Shown piece after piece: positions 52,251-61,422 of a stretch of 64,000 nucleotides of DNA. The notes under the pieces were generated by a model. The model saw nothing but the letters and a program-made list of their open reading frames with translations, did no database searches and was not told the DNA's origin. The stretch is from positions 999,133 through 1,063,132 of the forward strand of contig NZ_KB913017.1 of assembly GCF_000383975.1 (NCBI RefSeq). The letters are read 5' to 3'. Origin of the DNA: Natronorubrum tibetense GA33. GTDB lineage: Archaea; Halobacteriota; Halobacteria; Halobacteriales; Natrialbaceae. The position numbers and the translations under genes were made by a program. Every line of letters begins with the position of its first letter. Within the stretch, counting starts at the first letter, position 1.

Positions 52251-52658
52251 TTAACTGGTGTCCCGTGCATCGACGATTTCGTCGACGCGGATCCGCAAGA
52301 GGACGCGCTCTGTTTCGATTTCCATCGGATACTCGTCTTCGTCCATATACCGCCGCGTGAGTTCGTCGATGTGGGCTCGTGCACCCTCAGTCGTCACCTC
52401 GTCGACCTCACCGATTATCGACAATCGCCGGTAGGGGTTGTCCGGGTCGATCATACTGACCCCGACGGACGGATCGGCCTCGAGATTGCGCACTTTTCGC
52501 CGGCCGCGTTCGCTATTGATCAGGAGCCGCCCGTCGTCGCCGTCGTAATCGATCCAGACCGGTGTGACGTGTGGGTCCTGCTCGTCGCTCAGCGTCGCGA
52601 TGTGCGCGTACGTTTGCTTCTCGAACAGGTCCTGAAACGAGTCGGGAATGGATTCCAT
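52251..52658 (-). CDS. PPOX-class F420-dependent oxidoreductase-like protein
   Basis: A 135-residue split-barrel flavin/F420-binding protein: IPDSFQDLFEKQTYAHIATL at the start, HVTPVWIDYDGDDGRLLINS, then RKVRNLEADPSVGVSMIDPD and YRRLSIIGEVDEV. This is the layout of the PPOX F420-type family, in which reduced F420 reduces small substrates. Substrate unknown. Confidence 0.88.
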   Translation of the reverse strand: MESIPDSFQDLFEKQTYAHIATLSDEQDPHVTPVWIDYDGDDGRLLINSERGRRKVRNLEADPSVGVSMIDPDNPYRRLSIIGEVDEVTTEGARAHIDELTRRYMDEDEYPMEIETERVLLRIRVDEIVDARDTS

Positions 52659-52852
52659 AGGTACGATTCAGCCGTCGGTGACTTCCCTCTGGTGCCTACA
52701 GCAGAAGGTGACTGCCGGACTCGAGGAGCGCGGGTCGACGAGCGGAAGCCACCCATCGGCGCTGAAACTGCGGGGCGCGAGCGAGGCTCGTAGCGGTTGA
52801 CCACGCGAGTGTCGGCTATCGACTTATTCCCGTCGGGAAAGAGACTGTTGCT

Positions 52853-53125
52853 GTGACACCATCGAAACGGACACGACGGCGGATGCTACAGCTGACAGGT
52901 GCCACGGCGTCGGCAGCGCTGCTGGCCGGCTGTGGTGGACCTGGCGAAGAGGAAGAGGGAGACGAAACCGGCACCGAAGAGGGAACCGGAAACGGGCAGG
53001 ACCTAGAAGATGAAGAGGAAGCTGACGACGAGGACGAAGACGATGTCGCCGGCGAGAACGGGGAAGACGATATCGCTACTGAGGACGACGCGGACGACGA
53101 AGGCGACGACGAGGACGATACGTGA
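52853..53125 (+). CDS. Small acidic Tat lipoprotein
   Basis: A 90-residue protein with GTG start. TRRRMLQLTG is a Tat signal and LLAGC the lipobox (Cys about 25). The mature part is almost only Glu, Asp, Gly and Thr. Probably a surface-exposed spacer or charge layer; no domain. The gap 52659-52852 before it holds nothing clear. Confidence 0.65.
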   Translation: MTPSKRTRRRMLQLTGATASAALLAGCGGPGEEEEGDETGTEEGTGNGQDLEDEEEADDEDEDDVAGENGEDDIATEDDADDEGDDEDDT

Positions 53126-53440
53126 TGGCGGTCGGCTAGCGCGGCGAAACGGGCTTCCGAAGCAACTTCTGAGTAGTTGTGCGTCGATGACGGATCGCAC
53201 CTCGGTAGCAGTCAGTACGGATCGTCGAGCAGTTGGGGGAGCATATTAGCTACGACACCGCCGTCTGCTTTGCGGTATCTGCTCCGTTTCGTGGAGATAC
53301 GCTCGTTCGAAGCGGTTATCGAGTTAGTAACCCGTGACGGAATTGAATGAAACTATTTTAAATTAGATACCAGTGTTCAAAAACGAGTAACAGGTTTACT
53401 TTAGATTGTTTTACAATAACTTGCGGAAGTAATAAGTTGC
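53126..53440. other. AT-rich promoter region of the large surface protein
   Basis: 315 bp without a gene. The last 100 bp are strongly AT-rich (ctattttaaattag near 53352-53365, tttactttag near 53396-53405, ttttacaataac near 53410), in contrast to the GC-rich genome. Several TATA-like boxes may drive 53441. Confidence 0.4.
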
Positions 53441-56068
53441 ATGATAATGCCAATCACAGATATGTCTGGGATAGACGATAATGAAGGTATCCGAACGCGA
53501 GCGCTACCGGTTCCGGCAGTCATCGTCGTAGTAGTCACTGTGGTTCTCTTCACGGCGGCGGTCGGGTTCGCCGCTGGGTCCGTCGGCGCCGGCGACGGCT
53601 CAGCCGACCGAACGGATCGAACGCAGTTCGTAAATCCATCGCTCGAGACCGTCGACGACCAGTCGGCATCGCTATCGACCGCCGAAACGGTATCCAGTGA
53701 TTACGTCGTCACGGCCGACGATACCGAGGCGGAACCGGGCGAACGCGTCACGGTCGATGTCGAGGCCAAAGCGCTGATCGACGACGACGCAGAGATCACC
53801 GGCTACGAACTGCTCGTCGAGTACGACGACGAAAGCCTCGCGTTTACCGACGCCGAGACGTTCCTCGCTGACGACGACGATCTCGACGTGGAGTCGAACG
53901 ACAGCTCGGCCACCGTGGAGTTAGATCCCAGTGCCTTCGAGATCGTCGGTGACGAACTGATCGCCGCGGCTACCGGTGGCGATTCGAGCGTCGAGATGGA
54001 CGTCACGATCGTCACACTGGAGTTCGTCGTCGTGGGCGAGCACGGCGAGAGCGCCGACATCGACTTCGAGCAGGAGTCGACGATGCAGTCGGGTGCAACG
54101 GCGCTCTCCGAATACGACGACGACGAACTGCACTGGGACGGAACCACCGTTGACATCCCCGAAGCGGACGACGAGGACAGTGACGGCGACGGTGACGACG
54201 GAATTTCCGACGACGTCCAGGTGGGCGAGCTGTCGGCCGTAAGTCAGGGTGGTTTCGTCGCGTTCGACGAGGAGACCGAGAGCGAGGCGGAATCCGAGGG
54301 CGTGCCGTTTCCGGTCGACGACGACGGCGACACGCCGGTCGAGCTAACGGGAGCTATCTTCGACGACGGGACGTGGGAGTCGACCGACGTGTCGTTCCCG
54401 ACGCTCGATGCCGGCGCGGCCGACGCCGAGGTCGAAGCGCGCGATGGGCTGTCCGGCGAGATCGATCAAGAATCCGACGAACTGACGGTCGAAGGAGAGC
54501 TAACCGTCCTGGTCGACGGCGACGAGGACAGACAGTTCAGTTTCGATATCGAGGCGGTCACGGCGGACAGCGGTGAACTGAGCGGGAGTGCCGACTTCGG
54601 TAGCTCACCGGCGACCGTTTCAGCCGTCGACAACGAGTATGTCGTCGAGGACCGAACCGGAGACAGCGTCGTCGACGGCTCGCTCGGACTGCCTTCGACA
54701 CAGGAAGGTCACAACTGGCTGCAACTCGACCTCGAGATCGAGACCGAAGAGGTCGACGTGGCGACCGGGCAAGCCGCAGGCGTCGTCGAAGACGAGAGCG
54801 GAGAGTCGATCGAGGGTGCGACCGTCGAAGTCGTCGACGGCGTCGGCGCGACCGAGACCGACGGCGACGGTGCGTACGAACTCCCCGTCGAAGTCGGGAC
54901 CCACGAGCTTCGCTTCGATTCCGACTCGCACGCCGAAAAGACTGTGACGGTCGACGTCACCGAAGCGGAGACGACGGAGCGGGACGTGACCCTCGAGGCG
55001 GGCGACGCCGAGTTCGATGTCGAGATCGATGCCGAAGACGTCACGGCGGCTGAAACGCTCGTCGTGACCGGAACCGTCCACAACGTCGGCACGGGCGTCG
55101 GCTCGCAGGCCGTCACCGTCTCGGTCGGCGAGGAATCGACGACGGAGACGGTCGACCTCGCGGGCGACGAGTCGGAAACTGTGAGCCTCGAGTGGGACGT
55201 CGACGAGAACGACGTCGGCGAGTACACGGCGACGATCGAGAGCGTGGACGACAGCGCGAGCACCGATGCCCGCGTCAACGAGCCAACCGACTCGGTGGAC
55301 GGGTCGAACGGGACGGAAGACGAGCAACCGGACGGCGAGAACACGTTCGCCGCTCACAGCCAGGGCGGCTTCATTTCGTTCGCCGAAGATACCGATCGCG
55401 AGGGTGCGTTAGAAGCGGGTCTCGGGTTCCCCGCGGAGGGAGACGACGATGAACACATCCGGATCGTCGGCACGATCAACGACGACGGCTCGTGGGAATC
55501 CACCAGCACCTCGTTCCCGAACCTCGAAACGGACTCCGGCATCGAAGCCGAGGTCGACGCGCCCGACGGACTCGAGGGAACGATCGACGACGAAACTGGC
55601 GAAATGACGGTCGAAGGGGCGCTCGACGTCGCCATCGAGGGCGACGACGACCGGCAGTTCACGTTCGAGATCGCGACGACGACCGGCGAGAGCGGGTCCC
55701 TCAGTGGGACGAGTGACCTCGACGAGGACGGCGGCACGGTGACCGTCGTCGACAACGAGTTCCTCGTCGACGATACGACCGGCGACAGCATCATCGATTC
55801 CGAGCTCGACCTGCCAGCGACCGAGGAGGGGACGAACTGGTTCGAACTCGAACTCGAGACCGAACTCGATGTCGACGAAGAGACCGCCGCGGAGGCGAGC
55901 GAAACCGACGAGGAGGACAGCGGAGACGAGGAAGATGAGGCCGACGACGGGACGACCGGTGCCGGAGCCGGAATCGTGACCGGACTCGGGCTGATCGTCG
56001 GACTCCTGAGCGTCGTCTCGGCCAGTGGGCTCCTCTTGGCGGGTGGGATCGGACGATTCAGTTCGTGA
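53441..56068 (+). CDS. Large acidic surface protein with two repeat domains, cohesin-like and CARDB-like modules
   Basis: An 875-residue secreted protein. Residues 20-48 are a hydrophobic signal or anchor; 85-240 look cohesin-like (VEAKALIDDDAEITGYELLVEYDDE); 262-440 is repeat 1 (SQGGFVAFDEET to WLQLDLE); 445-520 is a carboxypeptidase-regulatory-like fold (VVEDESGESIEGATVEVVDG); 525-620 is CARDB-like; 645-830 is repeat 2 (SQGGFISFAEDT to WFELELE); a Gly-rich hydrophobic C-terminal segment follows (about 845-870). It may be membrane-anchored at both ends or processed. Role likely in adhesion or cell-surface assembly. Confidence 0.8.
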   Translation: MIMPITDMSGIDDNEGIRTRALPVPAVIVVVVTVVLFTAAVGFAAGSVGAGDGSADRTDRTQFVNPSLETVDDQSASLSTAETVSSDYVVTADDTEAEPGERVTVDVEAKALIDDDAEITGYELLVEYDDESLAFTDAETFLADDDDLDVESNDSSATVELDPSAFEIVGDELIAAATGGDSSVEMDVTIVTLEFVVVGEHGESADIDFEQESTMQSGATALSEYDDDELHWDGTTVDIPEADDEDSDGDGDDGISDDVQVGELSAVSQGGFVAFDEETESEAESEGVPFPVDDDGDTPVELTGAIFDDGTWESTDVSFPTLDAGAADAEVEARDGLSGEIDQESDELTVEGELTVLVDGDEDRQFSFDIEAVTADSGELSGSADFGSSPATVSAVDNEYVVEDRTGDSVVDGSLGLPSTQEGHNWLQLDLEIETEEVDVATGQAAGVVEDESGESIEGATVEVVDGVGATETDGDGAYELPVEVGTHELRFDSDSHAEKTVTVDVTEAETTERDVTLEAGDAEFDVEIDAEDVTAAETLVVTGTVHNVGTGVGSQAVTVSVGEESTTETVDLAGDESETVSLEWDVDENDVGEYTATIESVDDSASTDARVNEPTDSVDGSNGTEDEQPDGENTFAAHSQGGFISFAEDTDREGALEAGLGFPAEGDDDEHIRIVGTINDDGSWESTSTSFPNLETDSGIEAEVDAPDGLEGTIDDETGEMTVEGALDVAIEGDDDRQFTFEIATTTGESGSLSGTSDLDEDGGTVTVVDNEFLVDDTTGDSIIDSELDLPATEEGTNWFELELETELDVDEETAAEASETDEEDSGDEEDEADDGTTGAGAGIVTGLGLIVGLLSVVSASGLLLAGGIGRFSS

Positions 56069-56468
56069 AACTGCGGTCGTCTCGCGGGAGCCGGGACGCA
56101 GACGGCGTGTCTCCCACGAGACTTTGTAACACGTTCTCGCAACCGGAGGGTCTCGTGGACGAGCCTCGAGCACGGACCAAACGTGTGAAACGTGGTAACG
56201 GCTCCGCCGGACTCGCTCGTTCGACGACGGCGGACGGCAGTCGGCCAGCCGTCGCACACTCAAGGGTCGCGGCGAAGCCACGCGTGTGTCTTTCGTGCAT
56301 CGATCGTCCTCGAACGTCGGTCGCACTCTCGAGGCGGGACTAGGTCGAAGTTGTGGCCGGCGGCGCTACGACGATTGTGTTCGAGATTGGACGTGAGAAC
56401 GGCGTATCAGCCCGATACTGTGTTCGGTGAGACGATCGTATAGCGGTTCGTCACACGGTTTCGAACCA
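56069..56468. other. Intergenic region, no gene seen
   Basis: 400 bp between the surface-protein gene and a convergent membrane gene. No coding signal, no strong hairpin noted. Composition is GC-rich. Confidence 0.4.
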
Positions 56469-57074
56469 TTACGTGCCGCCGACGGCCGACGTGACAGCGC
56501 CGACGATCGCACTGACGAGACCGCTCAGGCCTGCGAGCGCGACGAGGTCGGCCGGGCCGGGCCCACCGCCGCTGCCGGCCCCCGACACACCGATGAAGAG
56601 GCCCGAAACGAGGACCAGTAGCGTCGCACCGATCAAACAGCCTACCCCGACCACGATAGCTTCGGTCCGCGTCGAGAGCGTTCGCCCCTCGAAGAGCCCC
56701 ACGATACTGGAGACCACCGGCGTCGCGAGGGCAGTGACGATCAGGAACACCAGCGGCGTGTACCCCTCGACGATGAGCGCTTCCGTTCCCTCCTGTTCCG
56801 GCAGGATTGCCGATTCGATCCAGAGCCACGTCAGCAGACAGAGGAGACCGATCCCGACGCCGACGACGACCATCGAGGCCGTGATTCGTCCGAGTATGTG
56901 GAACGGACGGCCCGGGATCGTGAGCCGTATCGTCGACTCCGAGGGGGACTCCTTGAGCGGTTCCCCGGACGCTGGTTCGGGAGTAGCAGGGAGCACCTTT
57001 CCTGTCGAATCGTCCCGGCCGGATCGCCGTGACGAGGTGCCGCTCGTTGATTGTTGTGAGGTACTTTCTGTCAT
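56469..57074 (-). CDS. Four-span membrane protein
   Basis: A 201-residue protein: Ser/Thr-rich soluble head (about 60 residues), then four hydrophobic spans (SMVVVGVGIGLLCLLTWLWI, YTPLVFLIVTALATPVVSSI, AIVVGVGCLIGATLLVLVSG, and a Gly/Ala-rich last one). The spans are of simple composition. No known family. It may belong with the surface-protein set around it. Confidence 0.75.
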   Translation of the reverse strand: MTESTSQQSTSGTSSRRSGRDDSTGKVLPATPEPASGEPLKESPSESTIRLTIPGRPFHILGRITASMVVVGVGIGLLCLLTWLWIESAILPEQEGTEALIVEGYTPLVFLIVTALATPVVSSIVGLFEGRTLSTRTEAIVVGVGCLIGATLLVLVSGLFIGVSGAGSGGGPGPADLVALAGLSGLVSAIVGAVTSAVGGT

Positions 57075-57264
57075 ACGGGTAGTTCACATTCATTATTGAC
57101 CATTATTAAAGCAAGGATTACAGAAACGGTTCGATAGTCCCGATTCCCTGCGAGAGGACGAGCGATGTTCCGGTTCTCGAACGGCCTGTATTCCGCCCCT
57201 AAACGTCACGATACCGGGGCTGTTCGGCGGATAACAATCCCCCGTCCGCGCTAACTGTATCCGC

Positions 57265-58512
57265 ATGAGACGCCGGACCTATCTCGCGACGGCAACGGGG
57301 GCGACTGCAGCGACCGTAGCAGGCTGCCTCGGACTCGGTGGTTCCGACACCGACGAGGAGGCGAACGACGACGAGACCGACGACGACGGCCCACCCGCAC
57401 TCGATGGACCCGACGAGGACGGGACACTCGACGACTTCGACGATCTCGGCGCGTGGACGGTGATCAGCGGCTCCATGTCGGCCGAGGAGGAGCAGGCCGT
57501 CGCGGGAGACCAGTCCGTGCTGCTCGAGACCGACGCCGACGACCAACAGGCCAGAATCGTCCGCGAACTTCCCGAACCCGTCGACTGTTCGACCGTGAAT
57601 CTCGGACTGGCCGTCGCGAGCGAGGAGACGATCACGCCGATACTCCAGTTGTTCGACGACGACGGCAACGTGATCGACTACCGTGCGACGATTCATTCCG
57701 GCGGGCTGCAACGCTGTAACTTCGGCGTCTCGGGGATGGACAGCAGCATCGAACTGACCGAGATCACCGACATCCACATCGCATTTCTCTCTGCCGAAGA
57801 CTCCGAAGATAGGCTGTTGCTCGACGATCTCTACGCGGTCCCCAGACCCGACGACGGGCAGGTGATGATCCAGTTCGACGGCGGTCACGAATCGATCGAG
57901 TCCGAGGGCCTGCCGATTCTTCAGGAGTACGACTACCCCGCCACCGTGTTCGTTCCAACGGATCTGGTCCGCGAGGACGATGACGCCGAAGGCGACTATC
58001 TCACCGAGGACCAGGTCGAGGAACTCGACGACGCCGGCTGCACGATCGCGAGTTACGCGGCGAACGGACAGATACTCGACAACTACGACGAGGACGATCA
58101 GGCCGATCAGCTCACCGACGCACAGGAGTGGCTCGAGGACGAGGGCTACGATAACGGGGCCCGCTACTTCTCGTATCCGGCCGGTCAGTACGACGAGGAT
58201 ACCCTCGAGCTCGTCGCGGACACCTACGACGTCGGGTTCGCCGGACACCATCCCGTACAGGCCCACGTCGTCAACGCGGCTCGCTATCCCCGCCTTCTGA
58301 ATCCCGAAACCGAAGATGCCGAGGAGGACCTCGAGCGAACGGCGACACTCGGCGGGATCACCACGCTCTGTTACTACTCGCTCGAGGATGATGACGCGGT
58401 CGAGCGGCTCGAGGAGACGTTGGACCATCTCGAGGACTACGTCGACGAGGGTGAACTCGAGGTCATCATGCCAGACGATCTCGAGACCCAGTACGTGTAC
58501 GACGGCGAGTAG
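57265..58512 (+). CDS. Polysaccharide-deacetylase-like lipoprotein with a degenerate active site
   Basis: A 415-residue Tat lipoprotein: RRRTYLATATGA signal, lipobox AGC (Cys21). Residues 45-190 form a beta-sandwich-like domain; 195-410 match the NodB/polysaccharide deacetylase barrel (DGGHESIESEGLPILQEYDYPATVFVP, EEL..., YFSYPAGQYDEDTLELVADTY). The usual TFDDG is FDGG here and the SHxxxH metal motif region reads SYAANG, so zinc ligands are missing. It may bind rather than deacetylate sugars. Confidence 0.85.
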   Translation: MRRRTYLATATGATAATVAGCLGLGGSDTDEEANDDETDDDGPPALDGPDEDGTLDDFDDLGAWTVISGSMSAEEEQAVAGDQSVLLETDADDQQARIVRELPEPVDCSTVNLGLAVASEETITPILQLFDDDGNVIDYRATIHSGGLQRCNFGVSGMDSSIELTEITDIHIAFLSAEDSEDRLLLDDLYAVPRPDDGQVMIQFDGGHESIESEGLPILQEYDYPATVFVPTDLVREDDDAEGDYLTEDQVEELDDAGCTIASYAANGQILDNYDEDDQADQLTDAQEWLEDEGYDNGARYFSYPAGQYDEDTLELVADTYDVGFAGHHPVQAHVVNAARYPRLLNPETEDAEEDLERTATLGGITTLCYYSLEDDDAVERLEETLDHLEDYVDEGELEVIMPDDLETQYVYDGE

Positions 58513-58648
58513 GCAGCCGTCATCGACGAGCCATCGGTCCCGTACGGCCCGAGGATCAGTCCACGATCGAGGACGCCGAGGCGCTGTTTTTCGGTCACGG
58601 AACCCGCAAGTCGCAACGGGTATCGGCGTCCAGTACCATCCTCGAGTG

Positions 58649-59377
58649 ATGACTGAGGGACTCGACGCGGACGTCGACGGCATGGACGAGGTCGCCGAAC
58701 GGCGCGACGAACTGGCTGCTCGCGTTCGGACGCACGCCGGCCAGATCGCGCGCGAACTCGCCGTCTTGCAGGGCGGCGACTACGGGCAGGAGTCGTTCGA
58801 CACCGACGGCGGTAGCTGGACGGTCAAATACGAGGCCGGCGACGTCCAGTACCTCCGATTCGACCCCAAATCGGGATCCGAGACCTACGTCGTCTCGAGC
58901 AAGCAGCCTCCCGAACCCGGTCCGCTCGAGACGGCAATGGCCGACTACGGGAATTTCGTCGCGGCCTACAACGAGTACGTTCGGTCGTTCGACGGTCTGC
59001 TTGCGGACGTGCCCGACGAGTTCCCCGAGGTCGAGTCGACGGCGGAACTGGTCGCCGAACGCGACCGAATCGTCCAGCGAATTCGCGAGGTCGGGACCGC
59101 GATGGCGGGCGAGCTGTACCGGTACGATGGCGAGTACGGCACCTACTCCACGACGGTGTCGGGAACGCGCTGGGAGCTCAAGTGGGACGGCGACGCGGTC
59201 TCCTATCTGCGAGTCGGCGGTTCGGACGGGACGTATCTCCTCTCACAGTACGGTCCACCGTCCGCACCCGAAGTTCGTCGACTCGCCGACGATGTCGGTG
59301 CGTTCGTCGAGGCGTTCAACGAGCACGTCGACGATCTCGAGGCGGATCTGTCGCAGGTGTCGCTCGGCGAAGAGTAA
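58649..59377 (+). CDS. Internally duplicated haloarchaeal protein (242 aa)
   Basis: Two halves share layout: helix, then SWTVKYEAGDVQYLRFDPKS (half 1) and RWELKWDGDAVSYLRVGGSD (half 2), each ending with a PP-containing loop (QPPEPGPLETAMADYG; GPPSAPEVRRLADDVG) and a helix with ..AAYNEYV / ..EAFNEHV. No catalytic motif. Acidic and soluble. Start ATG 58649 chosen; the upstream frame is out of style. Confidence 0.75.
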   Translation: MTEGLDADVDGMDEVAERRDELAARVRTHAGQIARELAVLQGGDYGQESFDTDGGSWTVKYEAGDVQYLRFDPKSGSETYVVSSKQPPEPGPLETAMADYGNFVAAYNEYVRSFDGLLADVPDEFPEVESTAELVAERDRIVQRIREVGTAMAGELYRYDGEYGTYSTTVSGTRWELKWDGDAVSYLRVGGSDGTYLLSQYGPPSAPEVRRLADDVGAFVEAFNEHVDDLEADLSQVSLGEE

Positions 59378-59535
59378 TAAGGGACTCGGTGTTCGGAGCC
59401 GATACCCGGACTGTAGGAGGACGTTTCGATCCGTTACGAGCGTTCTACACGGACCCCGGCAGAGTAAACGGGTCGACAATCAGGGTAACTGACTGACTGG
59501 TTTTTCCCTATTTCGACCGCCGTTTTGGATGTAGT

Positions 59536-60867
59536 ATGACTCTATCACGACGTTCGACAATCAAGGCGATCGGTATAGTTGGTGGCGGTTCGGCACTGAG
59601 CGGAACTGCACTTGCCGTCAACGAGCACGAAGATGACGAGCGAGACGTTGACGAGGAACCGGACGACGGAGAGATGGGAGCGATTCGCGTCGGTCACTTC
59701 TCACCGGACGCTCCGAACGTCGACGTCTACGTCGACGATCAGCAGATCCTCACGGACGTCGCGTACGACGAACTCTCGCCGTATCTGGAGATCGCGCCCG
59801 GGACGTACACACTGACGATCACGGCCGCCGGCGACGACGAACCGGTTTACGAGGAGAACATCCCGGTCGACACGGACTACTATACGGCCGCGGCGATCGG
59901 CGAAATCGAAGGCGACGACGGCGACGACGAAGTTGAAGGGGCGGAAACCGCCGCGTCAGTCCAGGACGACGATTACGAGGACGACGATTACGAGGACGTC
60001 GATGACGAGGACGACGATTACGAGGACGTCGATGACGAGGACGACGATTACGAGGACGTCGATGACGACTACGACGATGCCGATGACGACCTCGAAGAGG
60101 AAGCGGTTGACGACGAAGACGACGAAGACGGACCCGGAACGTTCGACGTCCTCCTGCTGTTCGACCGAGAAGCGGTCGAACAGGAGGGCACGTCACAGCT
60201 TCGACTGGTCCACGCCTCCCCCGACGCGCCCACGCTCGACATCACGGACGACCAGGGACTGCCGCTCTACGAGGATGTCGGCTTCGGCGAGCCGTCGGGA
60301 TACGTGTCGTTCGAGCCCGGAGAGCAGACGCTCGAGTTGTTCGAGGCCGGCGAGAACGAGTTCGACGCGGAGTTCGACGAAGACGACCTCGAGGACCAAG
60401 AAGACGAGGAAACCGAAGAGCCGGAAACCGCCGCGTCCATCCAGGACGACGAGGACGATGACCTCGATCTGGATGACGAGGACGACGATCTCGACGAAGA
60501 CGAGGTCATCGATCAGGCTGAACCCCTTTCCTCCGTCGATGTCGACCTCGAAGAGGACACGGTGTATACGGCGTTCGCGATCGGCTACTTCGAGGAGAGA
60601 GACGACCTCGACGACGACCGACCATTCGAGATTCGCGTCGCCATTGACGGAGAAGAAGAGGAGGAGGACGACCACGACGAGGCTCCCGACGAAGCCGAGC
60701 CGGACGAAGACGAAGTCGACAACGGTGAGGACGACTACGAGGACGACCCAGATGTCGATGACGACGACGATTACGAGGATGACGACGACGACGGATACGA
60801 CGATTACGATGATGACGACGGGTACGACGACGAAGAGGAAGAAGAGCCGATGACAGCCGACGACTGA
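59536..60867 (+). CDS. DUF4397-domain secreted protein with acidic repeats
   Basis: A 443-residue protein with a Tat-type signal (SRRSTIKAIGIVGGGSALSG). Residues 50-125 are the first DUF4397 domain (AIRVGHFSPDAPNVDVYVDD); 135-200 are an acidic linker with repeated DDYEDVDDED units; 220-285 the second domain (TSQLRLVHASPDAPTLDI), then another acidic linker and the last beta segment. The tail is almost only Asp, Glu and Tyr. Both domains are joined by duplicated DNA around AETAAS(V/I)QDD. A cell-surface role is likely. Confidence 0.85.
   Translation: MTLSRRSTIKAIGIVGGGSALSGTALAVNEHEDDERDVDEEPDDGEMGAIRVGHFSPDAPNVDVYVDDQQILTDVAYDELSPYLEIAPGTYTLTITAAGDDEPVYEENIPVDTDYYTAAAIGEIEGDDGDDEVEGAETAASVQDDDYEDDDYEDVDDEDDDYEDVDDEDDDYEDVDDDYDDADDDLEEEAVDDEDDEDGPGTFDVLLLFDREAVEQEGTSQLRLVHASPDAPTLDITDDQGLPLYEDVGFGEPSGYVSFEPGEQTLELFEAGENEFDAEFDEDDLEDQEDEETEEPETAASIQDDEDDDLDLDDEDDDLDEDEVIDQAEPLSSVDVDLEEDTVYTAFAIGYFEERDDLDDDRPFEIRVAIDGEEEEEDDHDEAPDEAEPDEDEVDNGEDDYEDDPDVDDDDDYEDDDDDGYDDYDDDDGYDDEEEEEPMTADD
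59981..60060. repeat. 30-bp tandem repeat in the DUF4397 gene
   Basis: The unit gatgacgaggacgacgatta + cgaggacgtc occurs twice at 60001-60060 with a partial copy (59981-60000) before it. It encodes DDEDDDYEDV repeats and should be prone to slippage. Confidence 0.75.
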
Positions 60868-61278
60868 CCGGGATATCGGCCGGTTCCGGTTCGACCGATC
60901 ATTTTTCGAGCGCGATCCGACGACCGATGGCAAACGGTACAGACGAACAGCCGCCGATCGAGTTCCCGATATCGATCCCCCACAATCGTCCCCTCCGTAC
61001 CAGTTCTGAGGGGAACGCGCCTCTGTGAGGTGCTCTATTCGGTGTGAGCGACGGTTACGAAAGTTCGACGAGCGGGTACAGCAGTGTCGACGCGGTGCTC
61101 AGCGATCGACCAGTGCTACTGCAGAGTGGCTGGTGGATGAACGTTCGAGACTCAGTGCCGGGACGCCGCGTCCGATTCGAACACCGGATCCGAGGTCGTT
61201 CGTCGTTGTCGAGCGACCACTCCCTCGACTGTGACCGGCGGACCACGGACGACCCGCTGATAGAAATCGCTAGCGCAT
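60868..61278. other. Gap before the TnpB element, no gene seen
   Basis: About 410 bp. GC-rich with no credible coding frame. A T-arm-like ATTCGAAC near 61174 does not extend to a full tRNA. Confidence 0.35.
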
Positions 61279-61300
61279 ACCTGCGTCTTTAGGCGCAGGT
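61279..61300 (+). mobile_element. Left-end hairpin of the TnpB (IS200/IS605-type) element
   Basis: ACCTGCG and CGCAGGT enclose an 8-nt loop tctttagg about 120 bp before tnpB. Subterminal hairpins of this kind mark the ends of IS200/IS605 elements. Confidence 0.5.
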
Positions 61301-61422
61301 CGAGCGATAGACAGTGTTCGGCCAGTGTCCGAGAGTGGCGACCACTGGATTTCCCACGTTTACTTTCACTCCGCATGGCTGACGTATTTGCCGTCACGGA
61401 GCGTAGTGAGTACATAGAACGG

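Noticed and set aside
61160-61200. Possible tRNA on the minus strand (T-arm-like ATTCGAAC)
   Set aside because: No matching acceptor, D-arm or anticodon stem around it.
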